Both the position numbers and the translations under genes were made by a program. The notes under the pieces are model-generated. The model was not told the origin of the DNA. It saw nothing but the letters and a program-made list of their open reading frames with translations, and made no database searches. From Eucalyptus grandis (taxonomy: Eukaryota; Streptophyta; Magnoliopsida; Myrtales; Myrtaceae), in NCBI RefSeq assembly GCF_016545825.1, contig NC_052620.1, positions 41,850,620 to 41,914,619 of the forward strand: 64,000 nt of DNA. The letters are read 5' to 3'. This document shows positions 44,793 to 55,700 of this stretch, piece by piece; the stretch's first letter is position 1, and each line of letters starts with the position of its first letter.

Positions 44793-45621
44793 TATATCGA
44801 CCCGCAAGCCGGAAATGAATTAATGATTTTGAAAATATATATTCTTTAAATGATTGCTAATACTATTTGAAACAATTAATTTATAAAAAATTTCAGTATG
44901 AACAACAATTCATATTTTAATAGTTTCATGAATAATGAAAAGAAGTTCATTAATTCATTTTTGTAAAAATATAAGTCATTAATTTTGAATTTTTTTCTAA
45001 ATTATTTATTTTTTACAAAACAAATTAAACAGAGATATACTTCACATATTAAGATTGATAAATTAATTTGGTAGTTGATACAAAATACAATCAATCTTTC
45101 TAAATGATATGTTTATGTGTCACATCAAGTAAATTATTATCAGTATACACAAATATAACTCAATTACTAGAAGATAAAAATTCATGACAAAGTTTATGTG
45201 AAGTGGCTAGTGAATTGGGTAGTGTGTGTGTTCGGCTTATATGCAATCTCAATAGTACTTTGATTTTTTTTTTTCCTCTTTCTTTTATTTTATTTTATAC
45301 TATTCTTCGAAATTTTTTCCTGTTTATGTAAAAAAAATACAAAAAAAAAAGATACATGAGTATCTATGGATTTTTTTCATGTTCCCCATGTCCACTCTTA
45401 AAAAGGTAAAGACGGAGGAAAGTTTGACATAACTATATATTCATGCTTTGAAAAGAGTGCATCGAGAGCCTATTTATAAGCTTAGATAGACAAGATTAAA
45501 ATAAGTCAAATCAAATATACATAATCAAAATAGATATAGAAAATTAGAGAAAATATCTAAAATATCTCTACAAGATTTTTTAATATCCCAATATTGCTAA
45601 CAGCTGCAATGTAGCATTTTT
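44790..45621. other. AT-rich spacer (second copy)
   Basis: Counterpart of 28310-29350. It contains no gene and no kinase domain downstream of RLP-B. It shows the empty SINE site at about 45571-45587. Confidence 0.7.
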
Positions 45622-47715
45622 TCACCGTCTACGTTGTCCCTTGTCAAGCACCCATCCTGAGAGGAAACAGAGGCTTACTGTCCAGATGAAACCTACGGCT
45701 GCTCCGATCCCGAAAGCCATCTGTGAATATGGGGTTCCGTCGGTCGAAGCCTCGTCGTTTGGAAGCTCATCAGATGGTGGTTTTGCTTGTGATTGACATG
45801 AGCGTGAGCTTGGTCTACTAATACGGAGGCCGATGTTTCCTTCGAAGCTCGAGTCTGGAAAGGTCGAAAACTGGCCTCCCAACGGAACTGCGCCGGAGAG
45901 CTTATTGTATGACACATCGAAAGCCGATAGGAAAGTCAGCTTCTGGAAGGACGAGGGTATTTCTCCCGTCAAGCCGTTGTGGGACAAGTTTACTTTCTCC
46001 AAGCTTTGCATCCCCGACAAGCTATTCGGTATATTGCCCGACAATTGGTTGTTTTCCAAGAAAAATACTTGAAGGCCCTTAAGGTTTCCAAAACTTGGCC
46101 AAATCGGTCCATTGAGCTTGTTGTAACTTAGGTCCAAGGTTGATGGAAAGTTCCAGAATTGGTTGTATGTCAAAAATCTTCCATCTTTCTGCAAAAGGAG
46201 TGGCACATTCGATGGAGAGCCTGCAGGAGGGAATGATCTGCTACTGTTGATGCAACTTGGCAGTTCGCTTAAGCTCTTCGGTATGTCTCCGGTGAATGAA
46301 TTTTTCCTCAAATCCAAATAAAAGAGGAACCTAAAATCGCCGATCCAACCAGGAATGCTTCCGCTTAATTGGTTCCATGAAAGATCCAGCAGTCGCAAGT
46401 TTTCGCACCCCCTTAACCACACCAGTATCGACCCTTTTAGTTGACTGCTGCCTATCGCGAACACTTTCAGATTCGGAAACAGCAAATCAGCATGTCCCAA
46501 CATTTCTTCGTCCCGGAAACTCGCAGTAAGGACCAATACACTTAAGTTTCTGCATCGCTGTAATATATGCAGAGCACTAGACAGATCACTAATTTTAGTA
46601 CGTGGAAGAGATAGCAGTGTAAGTGCCTGGAGGTTTTGGAAACTGGAAGGAATTGCTCCGCTTAAGCGATTATTCGCGAGACTTAGAACATTCAATCTAT
46701 GACAAGTAGATAAATTTTCAGGAAGGGCACCTTGGAATAAATTGGAACGGAGGTTGAGAGAAGTAAGACGAGCCATTGAAGAACAGTTGATACTAATACG
46801 ACCATCAAGAGTATTGTTGTACAAGTTTAGTGTGGAAAGGGATGGAGAGCTCATCAGTGAAGGCGGCAACTGACCATAGAAGTTATTTGACTTGGCAGCA
46901 AAGTGCTCAAGCTTCCGAAGACCCCCAAAAACGTCTGGAAGTACTCCAGAAAACAGATTGTTAGACAAATCAATCTTGACAACATTAGAGAGATTACCAA
47001 TCCTTTTGTGCAGCGGTCCTGAAAAGCCATTGTCCTGAAATTGGAGTTCGCGCAGGTGCTTGAGTTGGAACAGTCTTTCCGGCAAGCTCCCTGATAGACT
47101 GTTCCCATTGAGGAAGAGACGCTGAAGAGAAGTGCAGTTGCCAAAATTCCCAGGAACTTCTCCATGGAACCGATTTTTGGCGAAATTGAGTGACTCAATA
47201 GAGTGTGATCTGTCACATATTGTTGAGGTGAGAGAACCTACGAAGTTATTATCTGAGACATCCAAAATCCTTATACGGGGTAGGTGGATGTGAAGAGGAC
47301 AGGAGCCCACGAATTCGTTCCCGCTCAAATCAAGGACCTCGAGATTCTGCATCTGAAAGAGTTTATCTGGAAGATAACCATGGATGTTGTTATGGGAAAG
47401 ATTAAGAGTGCTCAGCTGGTCCAAATCTGCCAAGGATTCACATATTTCCCCGGCAAGTCCTCTGCCATGAAGATCCAAGCCAATAACCCTCCTTTGCGTC
47501 GCGGTGGAGTTATCACACGTGACTCCAGCCCAAGAGCAACATTCACTGTCAGGATTAGCACCCCAGCCATCAACAGGTGAGGCCACATACTTGCGAAAAC
47601 CGTTCAGCGCCATTAAGTCATTGGAATTGCAAGACAGATACTGGCTTTTGGTTATATGAGCCTTGCAAAAGATAGCCAGAAAGATGAAGGCTAAACGGGA
47701 AGTTGAGTATTCCAT
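45622..47715 (-). CDS. PSKR-like LRR receptor protein without kinase (RLP-B)
   Basis: 697 residues from the ATG at 47715, the signal-peptide methionine shared with RLP-A (MEYSTSRLAFIFLAIFCKAH). The next in-frame ATG upstream lies inside the inserted copia LTR. Same architecture: LRR N-cap with CCSW, about twenty LRRs, island domain (..FLTYNQFWNFPSTLDLS), then a juxtamembrane acidic tract (SDELPNDEASTDG), one membrane segment (FGIGAAVGFIWTVSLCFLSGWVL) and a 7-residue basic tail ending RRR-stop. PSKR1 would continue into a Ser/Thr kinase; none is encoded here or in the 1.8 kb beyond. This makes it a receptor-like protein, comparable with Arabidopsis RLP3/RFO2, whose ectodomain resembles the PSY1 receptor. 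One oddity: the C-cap cysteine of GLCG is lost (GLRIS). Ligand and role are inferred; it may bind PSK-like peptides as a co-receptor or decoy. Confidence 0.85.
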   Translation of the reverse strand: MEYSTSRLAFIFLAIFCKAHITKSQYLSCNSNDLMALNGFRKYVASPVDGWGANPDSECCSWAGVTCDNSTATQRRVIGLDLHGRGLAGEICESLADLDQLSTLNLSHNNIHGYLPDKLFQMQNLEVLDLSGNEFVGSCPLHIHLPRIRILDVSDNNFVGSLTSTICDRSHSIESLNFAKNRFHGEVPGNFGNCTSLQRLFLNGNSLSGSLPERLFQLKHLRELQFQDNGFSGPLHKRIGNLSNVVKIDLSNNLFSGVLPDVFGGLRKLEHFAAKSNNFYGQLPPSLMSSPSLSTLNLYNNTLDGRISINCSSMARLTSLNLRSNLFQGALPENLSTCHRLNVLSLANNRLSGAIPSSFQNLQALTLLSLPRTKISDLSSALHILQRCRNLSVLVLTASFRDEEMLGHADLLFPNLKVFAIGSSQLKGSILVWLRGCENLRLLDLSWNQLSGSIPGWIGDFRFLFYLDLRKNSFTGDIPKSLSELPSCINSSRSFPPAGSPSNVPLLLQKDGRFLTYNQFWNFPSTLDLSYNKLNGPIWPSFGNLKGLQVFFLENNQLSGNIPNSLSGMQSLEKVNLSHNGLTGEIPSSFQKLTFLSAFDVSYNKLSGAVPLGGQFSTFPDSSFEGNIGLRISRPSSRSCQSQAKPPSDELPNDEASTDGTPYSQMAFGIGAAVGFIWTVSLCFLSGWVLDKGQRRR

Positions 47716-47786
47716 TGCTGGCAAGTGATAGCAGCAGGCAGCAACTAGGGTCGAGATTATGGGGTTCACATAATCTGTCTTCCGAG

Positions 47787-50737
47787 TGTTAAAGATCATG
47801 AAACAAAGCTCGTGGAAGTAAAGTCTACACAAGCAAACTCAGCAAATGTTGCTGTTTTATCAAAGAGAAAGGAGGAATATGCTGCTGCTACAAGAAAGAG
47901 TAGTAAGTCGACAGCTGTATTAGCTACAAGTGCACATGGAGTCGATGGAGGTTCAACTAAGAAGAACAGAGTCGACAAAGTTAGAAGCACAACTCAGAGG
48001 TCAATTCAGAGCTCCACATGTTCGAATACAAATGGAGCTTTATTAATAAAGAACCGTTATTCTGTTCTACAAGACTAACGGAATAAGCAACAGTTTATTT
48101 TTTCTGTTAATTCTGTTTCTTCCTTTGTCGACTCTGTTCTTCACATGTGTATTTCTGGGATACAGTGAATGTCACAAAGGATATCGTTGGCTTCTGCCTA
48201 CTAATGGACATATATGTATGTATATATATATCAGTTGCCATGTGGTGTTTGATGAAAGAGTCTTTCCCTTCACTAATAGACTAACAACAAAGTACAATCA
48301 ATGTATTGCTTTGTATCAACAGTGGATAGATGAAGTTAATCTTCTAGACTCCACGAGTGCCGAACAAATGAGGTATCACTCAAATGAATATATAGGACAT
48401 TTACAGGATAATGGAATATTGGAAAATATCCACATCAGTACATCATATCCTGCTACAATATCACAAAATTCACATCTCTTACAGTCACAGTCTCACTCAG
48501 CCTATGGAGAACAGGCAGGTCCTATTCAAACACCTGAAATATCAACTGAGATCACTACTGATCAAGCACAATTCGATTCTCCACCTAATACACAAGGTAC
48601 ACTCTTTGTTCACCCCATGCAAACACGACTAAAATCTGGGGTTGTAAAGCCAAATCTTAGATATGCATGTTTGGCTGAATATAAGGTTCCTCTTGAACCA
48701 AAATCAGTTAAGTCAACATTGGCAGATAAAGGCTAGTATAAAGCAATGCAAGATGAAATGGATGCTTTGTATAAAAACCAGACTTAGGAATTAGTTCCTC
48801 GAACTAATCAAATGAATGTCATAGGTTGTAAATAGGTGTTTAAAACTAAGCTCGCACCTAATAGGAGTCTTGACAGGTTAAAGGCTCGGTTAGTAGCTAA
48901 AGGATTTCATCAAGAAGAGGAGTCGATTTCACATAAACCTTCAGTCCTGTTATTAAACATGCCACAATTCACATAGTTCTCTCTGTGGCAATGATGAAGC
49001 ATTGGTCAATACATCAACTTGATGTTAAAAATGCCTTCCTACATGGAACATTACATGAGACAGTGTATATGGAGTAGCCACCAAGTTTTATACATCCTCA
49101 AAAATCTCAATATGTGTGTCTCCTTAAGAAATCCTTATATGGTCTTCGACAAGCACCAAGTGCTTGGTTTTATAAGTTTAGCAATTTTCTTCTTGAAAAT
49201 GGCTTCTTTTGCAACACAATTGATCCTTCACTTTTTGTGTTTCATAATGGATTTAGATACAGTGCTTTTGTGCTCTATGTAGATGATATTGTGTTAACTG
49301 GCAGCTCAGATCAGTTGCTATCTAAATTGATCAAGTCTTTAAGTCTTCAATTCCACATGAAAGATCTTGGATACCTTCATTATTTCTTAGGAATTGAAGC
49401 CAAACATACATCCCAAGATCTGTTTCTTTGTCAGACAAAGTATGCTCTTGATCTTCTTACTCGAGCTAACATGAAAGAGTGTAAACCTATTTCAACTCCT
49501 CTGTCCTTGAGATCAGCCATCATGGCAATTGATGACATTCTCTTGACCAATCCACTTGAGTATAGAAGTCTAGTTGGTGGTCTTCAATACCTCACCATAA
49601 TTCGACCTAATCTTGCCTATGCAACAAATCTTTTATGTTAGAAAATGCAGCAGCCAACACTTGGAGATTTTCATAAGCTAAAAAGGGTTCTTCGCTATGT
49701 TAAATGAACTGTTAATCTTTGTATTTTCATCCATTCTAACAGCTCTATGAACTTATATGGATTTTTTGATGCTGATTGGGCTGGATGTAATGCTACTAGG
49801 CGATCAACTACTGGTTTATGCACATATCTTGGCTCTAACCTCATTTCCTGGTCAGCTAAGAGACAACCTATTGTGTCTTGTACATCAACAAAAGCTGAGT
49901 ACCGAGCTCTTGCATCAAGTACGGCTGATCTTACATGGATCAACTTTGTTCTCCGTGACATTGGCATATGTTTGTCTGCACAAACAATTCTATTTTGTGA
50001 CAATAAGTCTGCTATTTCTCTTACTGCTAATCCTATTCTGCATGCTCGCACTAAACATATTGAAGTGGATTTTCATTTTGTTCGAGAGAAAGTGTCCTCA
50101 GGGTCCCTAGTTGTTCGATATGTTCCTACTACTCATCAGCTTGTTGATATCTTTACTAAATCTTTATCCCGTTTAGCACACTCTACTCTTCGCACCAAAT
50201 TGAGTCTGGGTTATATACCCCTTCCCAATTTGTGGGGGGATGTTAAAGATCATGAAACAAAGCTCGTGGAAGTAAAGTCTACACAAGCAAACTCAGCGAA
50301 TGTTGCTGTTTTATCAAAGAGAAATGAGGAATATGCTGCTGGTACAAGAAAGAGTAGTAAGTCGACAACTGTATTAGCTACAAGTGCACATGGAGTCGAT
50401 GGAGGTTCAACTAAGAAGAACAGAGTCGACAAAGTCAGAAGCACAACTCAAGGTCAATTCAGAGCTCCACGTGTTCGAATACAAATGGAGCTTTATTAAT
50501 AAAGAACCGTTATTCTGTTCTACAAGACTAACAGAATAAGCAACAATTTTTTTTTTTTGTTAATTCGGTTTCTTCCTTCTTCATGTAGTATAAAAGAGAG
50601 AAGAAGGGGAATATGTGTATCGAGCTCTCAGATGAACATTTTCTTCAACTATTCATTGAATACATAATACAGAGGATTAGAAACACTTTCAATTCATCGT
50701 TGTTTTTCTTCTCTGTTCATTCCATTTTTTCTTCACA
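47787..50737 (+). mobile_element. Internally deleted Ty1/copia retrotransposon upstream of RLP-B
   Basis: Bounded by a perfect 5-bp duplication CCGAG (47782-47786 and 50738-50742). LTRs begin TGTTAAAGATCATG and end TTCACA. The 5' LTR is complete only to about 48126, where it runs straight into the end of integrase (FLGYSECHKGYRW, about 48145); the rest of the LTR, gag, protease and most of integrase are deleted. Reverse transcriptase (SLYGLRQAPSAWFYKF, YVDDIVLTGS) and RNase H (DADWAGC.., ending FTKSLSR) follow with some stops, then GTGGGGGGA polypurine tract and the intact 3' LTR. The insertion is absent from copy 1, so it post-dates the duplication. Confidence 0.92.
50241..50737 (+). repeat. 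3' LTR of the copia element near RLP-B
   Basis: 497 bp, TG...CA ends. By eye I count about eight differences from the first ~310 bp of the 5' LTR (47787-48100), so the two are about 97% identical and the insertion is fairly young. It contains a TATAAAAG at 50589-50596, a likely LTR promoter. Confidence 0.88.
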
Positions 50738-50742
50738 CCGAG

Positions 50743-51019
50743 CATGATGATAGATTGGGAATGAAGCCAACCATTGACTTGACTTGTATAGCAGAAAGAA
50801 CCAGAGTAAGGAGAACAAACTGTAAATAATTCTACATCTTTGAAGATGACTGGTCGATGTGAGTAAGAAAAGAGCTGTCTTGGTCACTTAAAAAAGGAGA
50901 GAGAAAGAGAGTGGAGACTATGCTGTGTCCCCAGAAAGTGTGTAGGGTCATTTGATGGACAGGTGCATAGAACGGGACAAAAGCATGTTTGATGGGAGGA
51001 AAACTATACTAATGTCTTT
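50743..51019 (-). promoter_or_regulatory. RLP-B upstream region displaced by the copia insertion
   Basis: Continues the sequence homologous to 32150-32325 (upstream of RLP-A) immediately after the copia target duplication. It is now about 3 kb from the RLP-B start codon. Confidence 0.6.
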
Positions 51020-51892
51020 GGGTGCGTTTGGAATTGGCTTTGCGAAGGGCTTTGGGCTTCCAAGGATACTTAGGCCAAAGTTTGGGTGTTTAGGAACAAC
51101 TTTCAAATTCCCATTAGGCCAAAGTTGGCCTTCTCAAGGTTGAAAGCCCAAGGCAGGTGTGAGGGTGCCTTGGGCTTTCAGCTTTTTCGGCATACAAGAA
51201 GTACTATTCATTTTTTTTTTCTTCCAAAACCATCCTCACTTACTCTCGATTTTTCCGATTTTGCCCTTGTCATTGTAATGTTCATCTTCTTCTCTCGTTG
51301 AGGTTGGCTGACGGGTTGCTCGAAGCCGTGAGCGGCCGACGACGGCTTGGCATGGTCGCGGTGGCCGTGCAACCGTCACTGGGGAGTGGTGCAACCGCTG
51401 CCTTGTTTGGGTCGCGGCGATCGCCGTGGGTCGCGGTAAGGTTTGGGTCGCGCGACCTCGCCACCCTCGGATCTGGGTCGAAGAGGTCGCGCGACCTCCC
51501 GCGACCTCGCCGACCTAGATCCGGGCGGCGAGGTCGCATGACCCCATCGCGACCTAGAGCCGGAGGCGACGAGGTCCTCCCGCGAGCTCACCACCCCAGA
51601 TTTGGGTCGCGGCGGGGTCGCCCGACGTCCGACAGCCCTCGCCGAAGGTCTCCCGACTCTTGCCCTTGCCGGTCAATTTTTTTTATTTTTCTTTTGATAA
51701 TTTTTTTTATCACAAAAGTCATTTGTAAATATAATTCCCCTAAACACCAGTTTGCATTTTGCTCAAAGTGCTTCACAAAGGGCTTTCAAACTACAATTTA
51801 CCAAACATAGTTTGCATTTTGAAAAACACCTTTAACTCAAAGGTCTTTGCATTTTTTAAAGACTTTCCTCAAAAGCCTTCCCAAACGCACCC
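51020..51892. mobile_element. PIF/Harbinger-like MITE with GC-rich core
   Basis: 873 bp with perfect 12-bp TIRs GGGTGCGTTTGG / CCAAACGCACCC, the same terminus as the MITE at 29407. Flanked by TTT on both sides (51017-51019, 51893-51895). The empty site is readable in the remnant at about 60760 (ACGTCTTTATCC). Ends carry TTTGGGCTT and CAAAGGGCTT subterminal words; the core (about 51305-51670) is GC-rich and built of GCGACCTCG/CGAGGTCGC words. The open frames across the core are composition artefacts. Confidence 0.82.
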
Positions 51893-51895
51893 TTT

Positions 51896-53359
51896 ATCCG
51901 TCTGTCTCAACTCATAACGATCATTTTTCCTTTCTTTGCCTTTCACCAGGGTTGATCTTGTGACTATTCCCAACGATTCTAAACCGGCCCAAACCTGGCA
52001 CCACCGATGGTCACCGGCATTGCCCTCACCACTTGGTGGCGCATTTTCTTTTACATTTTTTTTTTTTTTTTTGTAGTCTGCACTTCTCTCTTCTTCTTTG
52101 GCACTACCAAGTACCAAAAGGGATCAGAATCTGTATCAAATAATTTTTGCTCTGACTGCACGGCAGAAATGACGTCATGATATCCTCGCGTTTGAGGGTG
52201 GAAAGACTTGTCACTAGATTGAGAGAACAGCAGCAGAGAGGTATGAGAAATGCCATCAAGTTTGATACCGTTGCAGGTATTGGTGACACAAGTCTTCAAC
52301 CCAAAAATGCTTGAAATCTCCATCCACGAGCCATAAGACAAACTTCACCTAAGACCATGTTAAAATGGGGGTAAAAAATCGATGAAAACGTAAAAGGAGA
52401 CATCATGGAGTAATAGGAGTGAGCACCAACGTTCTCTATAGCCCAGCTAAATTCAGTTAAGAAATTTTTTAGCACTAAAATTGGCATCATACGAAAATTA
52501 TGACATTTCTAGTGTCTTTTTCCTTAGAAAGTTGGCGATCCCATTGGCAAGCAAGAGACTTAAGCTTGGAGAGGAGGAAGAAGGAAAGCTCGGGCCATGA
52601 GAAAAGATAAGACATTTAGCCATGATGTAGGAACTAGAGCATCATAGCAGATGGGGTTGCTCAAGCGTAACCAGACAGGAACATTGACGCACTTTTGAAT
52701 TTAAGAAATTGATGACACAGACAAACTTGGTAATCATGATATTTCAGAACAAAAGTCTTCAAAAGATAAAGCAGATCTTTTTCTTTGTTGTAATGACCAT
52801 CACGCCCCAATAAAAAACGAAAAAGAATCAAAGAAAAGGAGAGCCCATTACCTACCACTAACGACTTTCATCATTTTCATGTCGTCGATACCAACTTTTT
52901 AATCTCTCTCATACGACCATATCTTCTTTTGCTATCCTTCTCTTTTCTTCTCTCTTTTGTTGTGTATTTATAATATATTCACGCTCTTTAACTGAAAGGG
53001 CACATCCAAAATGCAATCTTTTTCCTTGGCTTTCGACTCCTAGTGTAGAACCATCTCGTTAATTGCATCTACCGAGAATACCCATTGTAATGCTTAGAAT
53101 AAAGTAATATGTAATCTGCTTGCAATGATCTTTTGAGCAATTTAAAGTTTCTTTTCGATGAAATAACAGCTTTGGCAAACAAAAAGAGAAAAAAAAATCG
53201 TTTTACTTTTTCCTCCTTTCATTGCTTGCATCTCCCCTGACGTTGCCCATTAAGAACTCAAACAATTTCCCTAGATGAAAATAATGCTAAAAAATGAGTT
53301 ACGTTCAAAGGACGAAAGCATCCACCTTTTGAAAACTGACCAGACCAAGTTTGGAAATA
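51896..53359 (-). promoter_or_regulatory. Distal upstream region of RLP-B (duplicated)
   Basis: Homologous to 32330-33614 plus 34600-34608. No gene recognised. It contains the conserved TGACGTCA at 52170-52177. Here it lies more than 4 kb from the RLP-B start because of the copia and MITE insertions. Confidence 0.55.
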
Positions 53360-53411
53360 TGATCACAAGCATATGGTGATAGGCGACTACTTAATCATAA
53401 TTCATAATCAA

Positions 53412-53965
53412 GATCACAGGACAATTAGATCTAGCCATATAAATTTACAAAATCCCAAACACGATGAGTTAACCATGTTCCATAAGAACAACATTTGTGA
53501 CTTTTAAAACGCAAAATAGAAACCAAAGGGAATTATTAACACTACCTACTATCCTCAAGTTTAACAAGATAGCACTGTGCACGACAATTACAAGGCCAAC
53601 TAATGACGTTTCATAACTGTTACGTTACTTTAATTGAGTTTTTTTTTTCTGGATTTTATTCCTTTTTACTTACATAAGGGCGTTATGATCACAGGACAAT
53701 TAGATCTAGCCATATAAATTTACAAAATCCCAAACACGATGAGTTAACCATGTTCCATAAGAACAACATTTGTGACTTTAAAACGCAAAATGGAAACCAA
53801 AGGGAATTATTAACACTACCTACTATCCTCAAGTTTAACAAGATAGCACTGTGCACGACAATTACAAGGCCAACTAATGACGTTTCATAACTGTTACGTT
53901 ACTTTAATTGAGTTTTTTTTTTTTCTGGATTTTATTCCTTTTTACTTACATAAGGGCGTTATGGT
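53412..53965. repeat. ~275-bp tandem duplication spanning a host/LTR boundary
   Basis: The block from GATCACAGGACAATTAG at 53412 to 53686 is repeated almost exactly at 53687-53965. Each unit contains about 206 bp of flanking DNA followed by the first ~70 bp of a copia LTR (TGTTACGTTACTTTAATTG at 53618 and again at 53892). Confidence 0.9.
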
Positions 53966-55700
53966 CATATATAATTTATATTTAATACAAACACAATGGG
54001 CGTAAGGCTTCTATTACATTAAAAAAAAAAAAAAAAAACCTAGAGCCTTCTCTTTGATTTTTACATTCTCATTCTTTCTTCTTCTCCTCTCTATTTCTTC
54101 TCTTTCTTCTTTCTCTCCTGGTACTTGTTGTGGGCTCTCTAATAAGCTTTGTGACATGGTATTAGAGCAGATCCGACCTATGTAGAATCGACATGGACAC
54201 GCAACATGCGACACGACACGACACGACACGCCGACACGTCATTTCTTAAAAATAGAGAATTTCGACACGTTCCGACACGTTATATATTAAATATAATTTT
54301 ATATATAAATACATAAATAAATAATAATAAAATAGCCTAGAATTAATTTACACGAAAAATATTAAATAATATCATTCATTATTTTAATTTGTTACAATAA
54401 TACACAAAACTTAGAGGAAAAAAAACATTGTTTAAAGAAAATGCTGAAATGATATTTTTAAATTTATTTATTTATCATATATGGCATTTTTTATTACTTC
54501 TTTCATAGTAAAAGACTTTAAAAAAAATAAAACAATTCTAAGAAAAAAAAAACTGAAAAAAAAAATTGATCCCGTGCGTGTATATTTATAGCAATTTTAT
54601 TATTTATTTTGTGTATATTTATATTTTGACCCCTCAAGTATTAGAAATTTTTAAAATTGACCCTGTGCGTGTCGGAATCGCGTGTCGGAATTCTGGACTC
54701 GCGTGTCGGAGAGAGTTGATCACGTGTCGGATTTTTCGACACTCGTTGATCGCGTGTCGGAGCGTGTCGGACACGTGTTGGAGTGTCGGACACGACACGA
54801 AGGCTTCCGAAGAGTGTCTGTGCTACATAGGATCCGACTACCTGATTCCTCGATCTTATTACTGGTTTGAGAGTGCCCTAATAACCTTATTCCTTCTCTA
54901 GTGTGCAGCCACCTAAAGTTGCAATTTTTACCTGTTTTCTCTCCACATCTCGATACATATAAGACCAAAAGATATCAAATTCATTAGGTTTGGTTTGTGA
55001 CCATGGATTACTACACTTACTGATTAGCGAATTCAAGAATTAGAGTACTTCGTTGATTATAGTTGATTGGTCTTGCTGGATTTCCATCAAAAAATATAAT
55101 TGTTTGAATTGAGATTTCTTGTCAGTTATTTTCTTCTATACAACAGCCTATATTTATGAGATTTCACCATCCCTTTGGTTAATTGATGGAGCCAATTACA
55201 TCTTTTCATACGTTGGTATTGCCGTTTTAGTTCTTGCACTAAAGTTTCAGCCTTCTTGATCAATGGTAGATATATTTATATTGAGATTATCATTATGAGT
55301 AACACTAATGCCAAAGGGAAACTCAATTATCTTACTACAGAAACCCTTGCTAAAAACTCTAAAGACTATAGTGATTGGATGAGAGTGAATGATACACTTT
55401 TGGTGTGGTTATGGAATAGCATGGAACCATCCATCGCTGCTAATGTTGTGTTCCACACAACTACCAAGGGAGTGGAATGATTTTATAGAGAGTTACACAC
55501 AAGACAATAATATGTCTAGAGTCTATAAACTATATGAGAAGATCTTTAATTTTAAACAAGGGAACAAGTCTCTTGGAGAGTATTATAGTATGTGGGAAGA
55601 ACTCAATCTTTATCAGCCCATCACCGCTCTTGAGAGACTTAAAACGCAGCGAATTGAATTTTAAGTGGCCAAGTTTTTGTCTAGCTTGAATGCTAACTTG
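53892..55700 (+). mobile_element. Ty1/copia element, 5' LTR plus gag, truncated by another insertion
   Basis: 5' LTR 53892-54156 (265 bp), primer binding site TGGTATTAGAGC from 54157, then gag (about 55290-55665, DTLLVWLWNSMEPS.., with a frameshift near 55479). It belongs to the same family as 37318-42221. At 55700, after GCTAACTTG, the copia sequence stops where an LTR of another element begins; pol does not resume in the window. Confidence 0.82.
54178..54830. mobile_element. hAT-type MITE inserted in the copia leader
   Basis: 653 bp, perfect 8-bp target duplication GATCCGAC (54170-54177 and 54831-54838), TIRs CTATGTAG / CTACATAG. The related copia at 37318 shows the uninterrupted site (GCAGATTTGACTACTTG). 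Subterminal arrays of CGACACG on the left and CGTGTCGG on the right are probable transposase-binding repeats. There is no coding capacity. Confidence 0.9.

Noticed and set aside
51282..51810. Arg/Pro-rich frames near 51.3-51.8 kb
   Set aside because: They fall within the MITE at 51020-51892 and reflect repeated CGACCTCG words.
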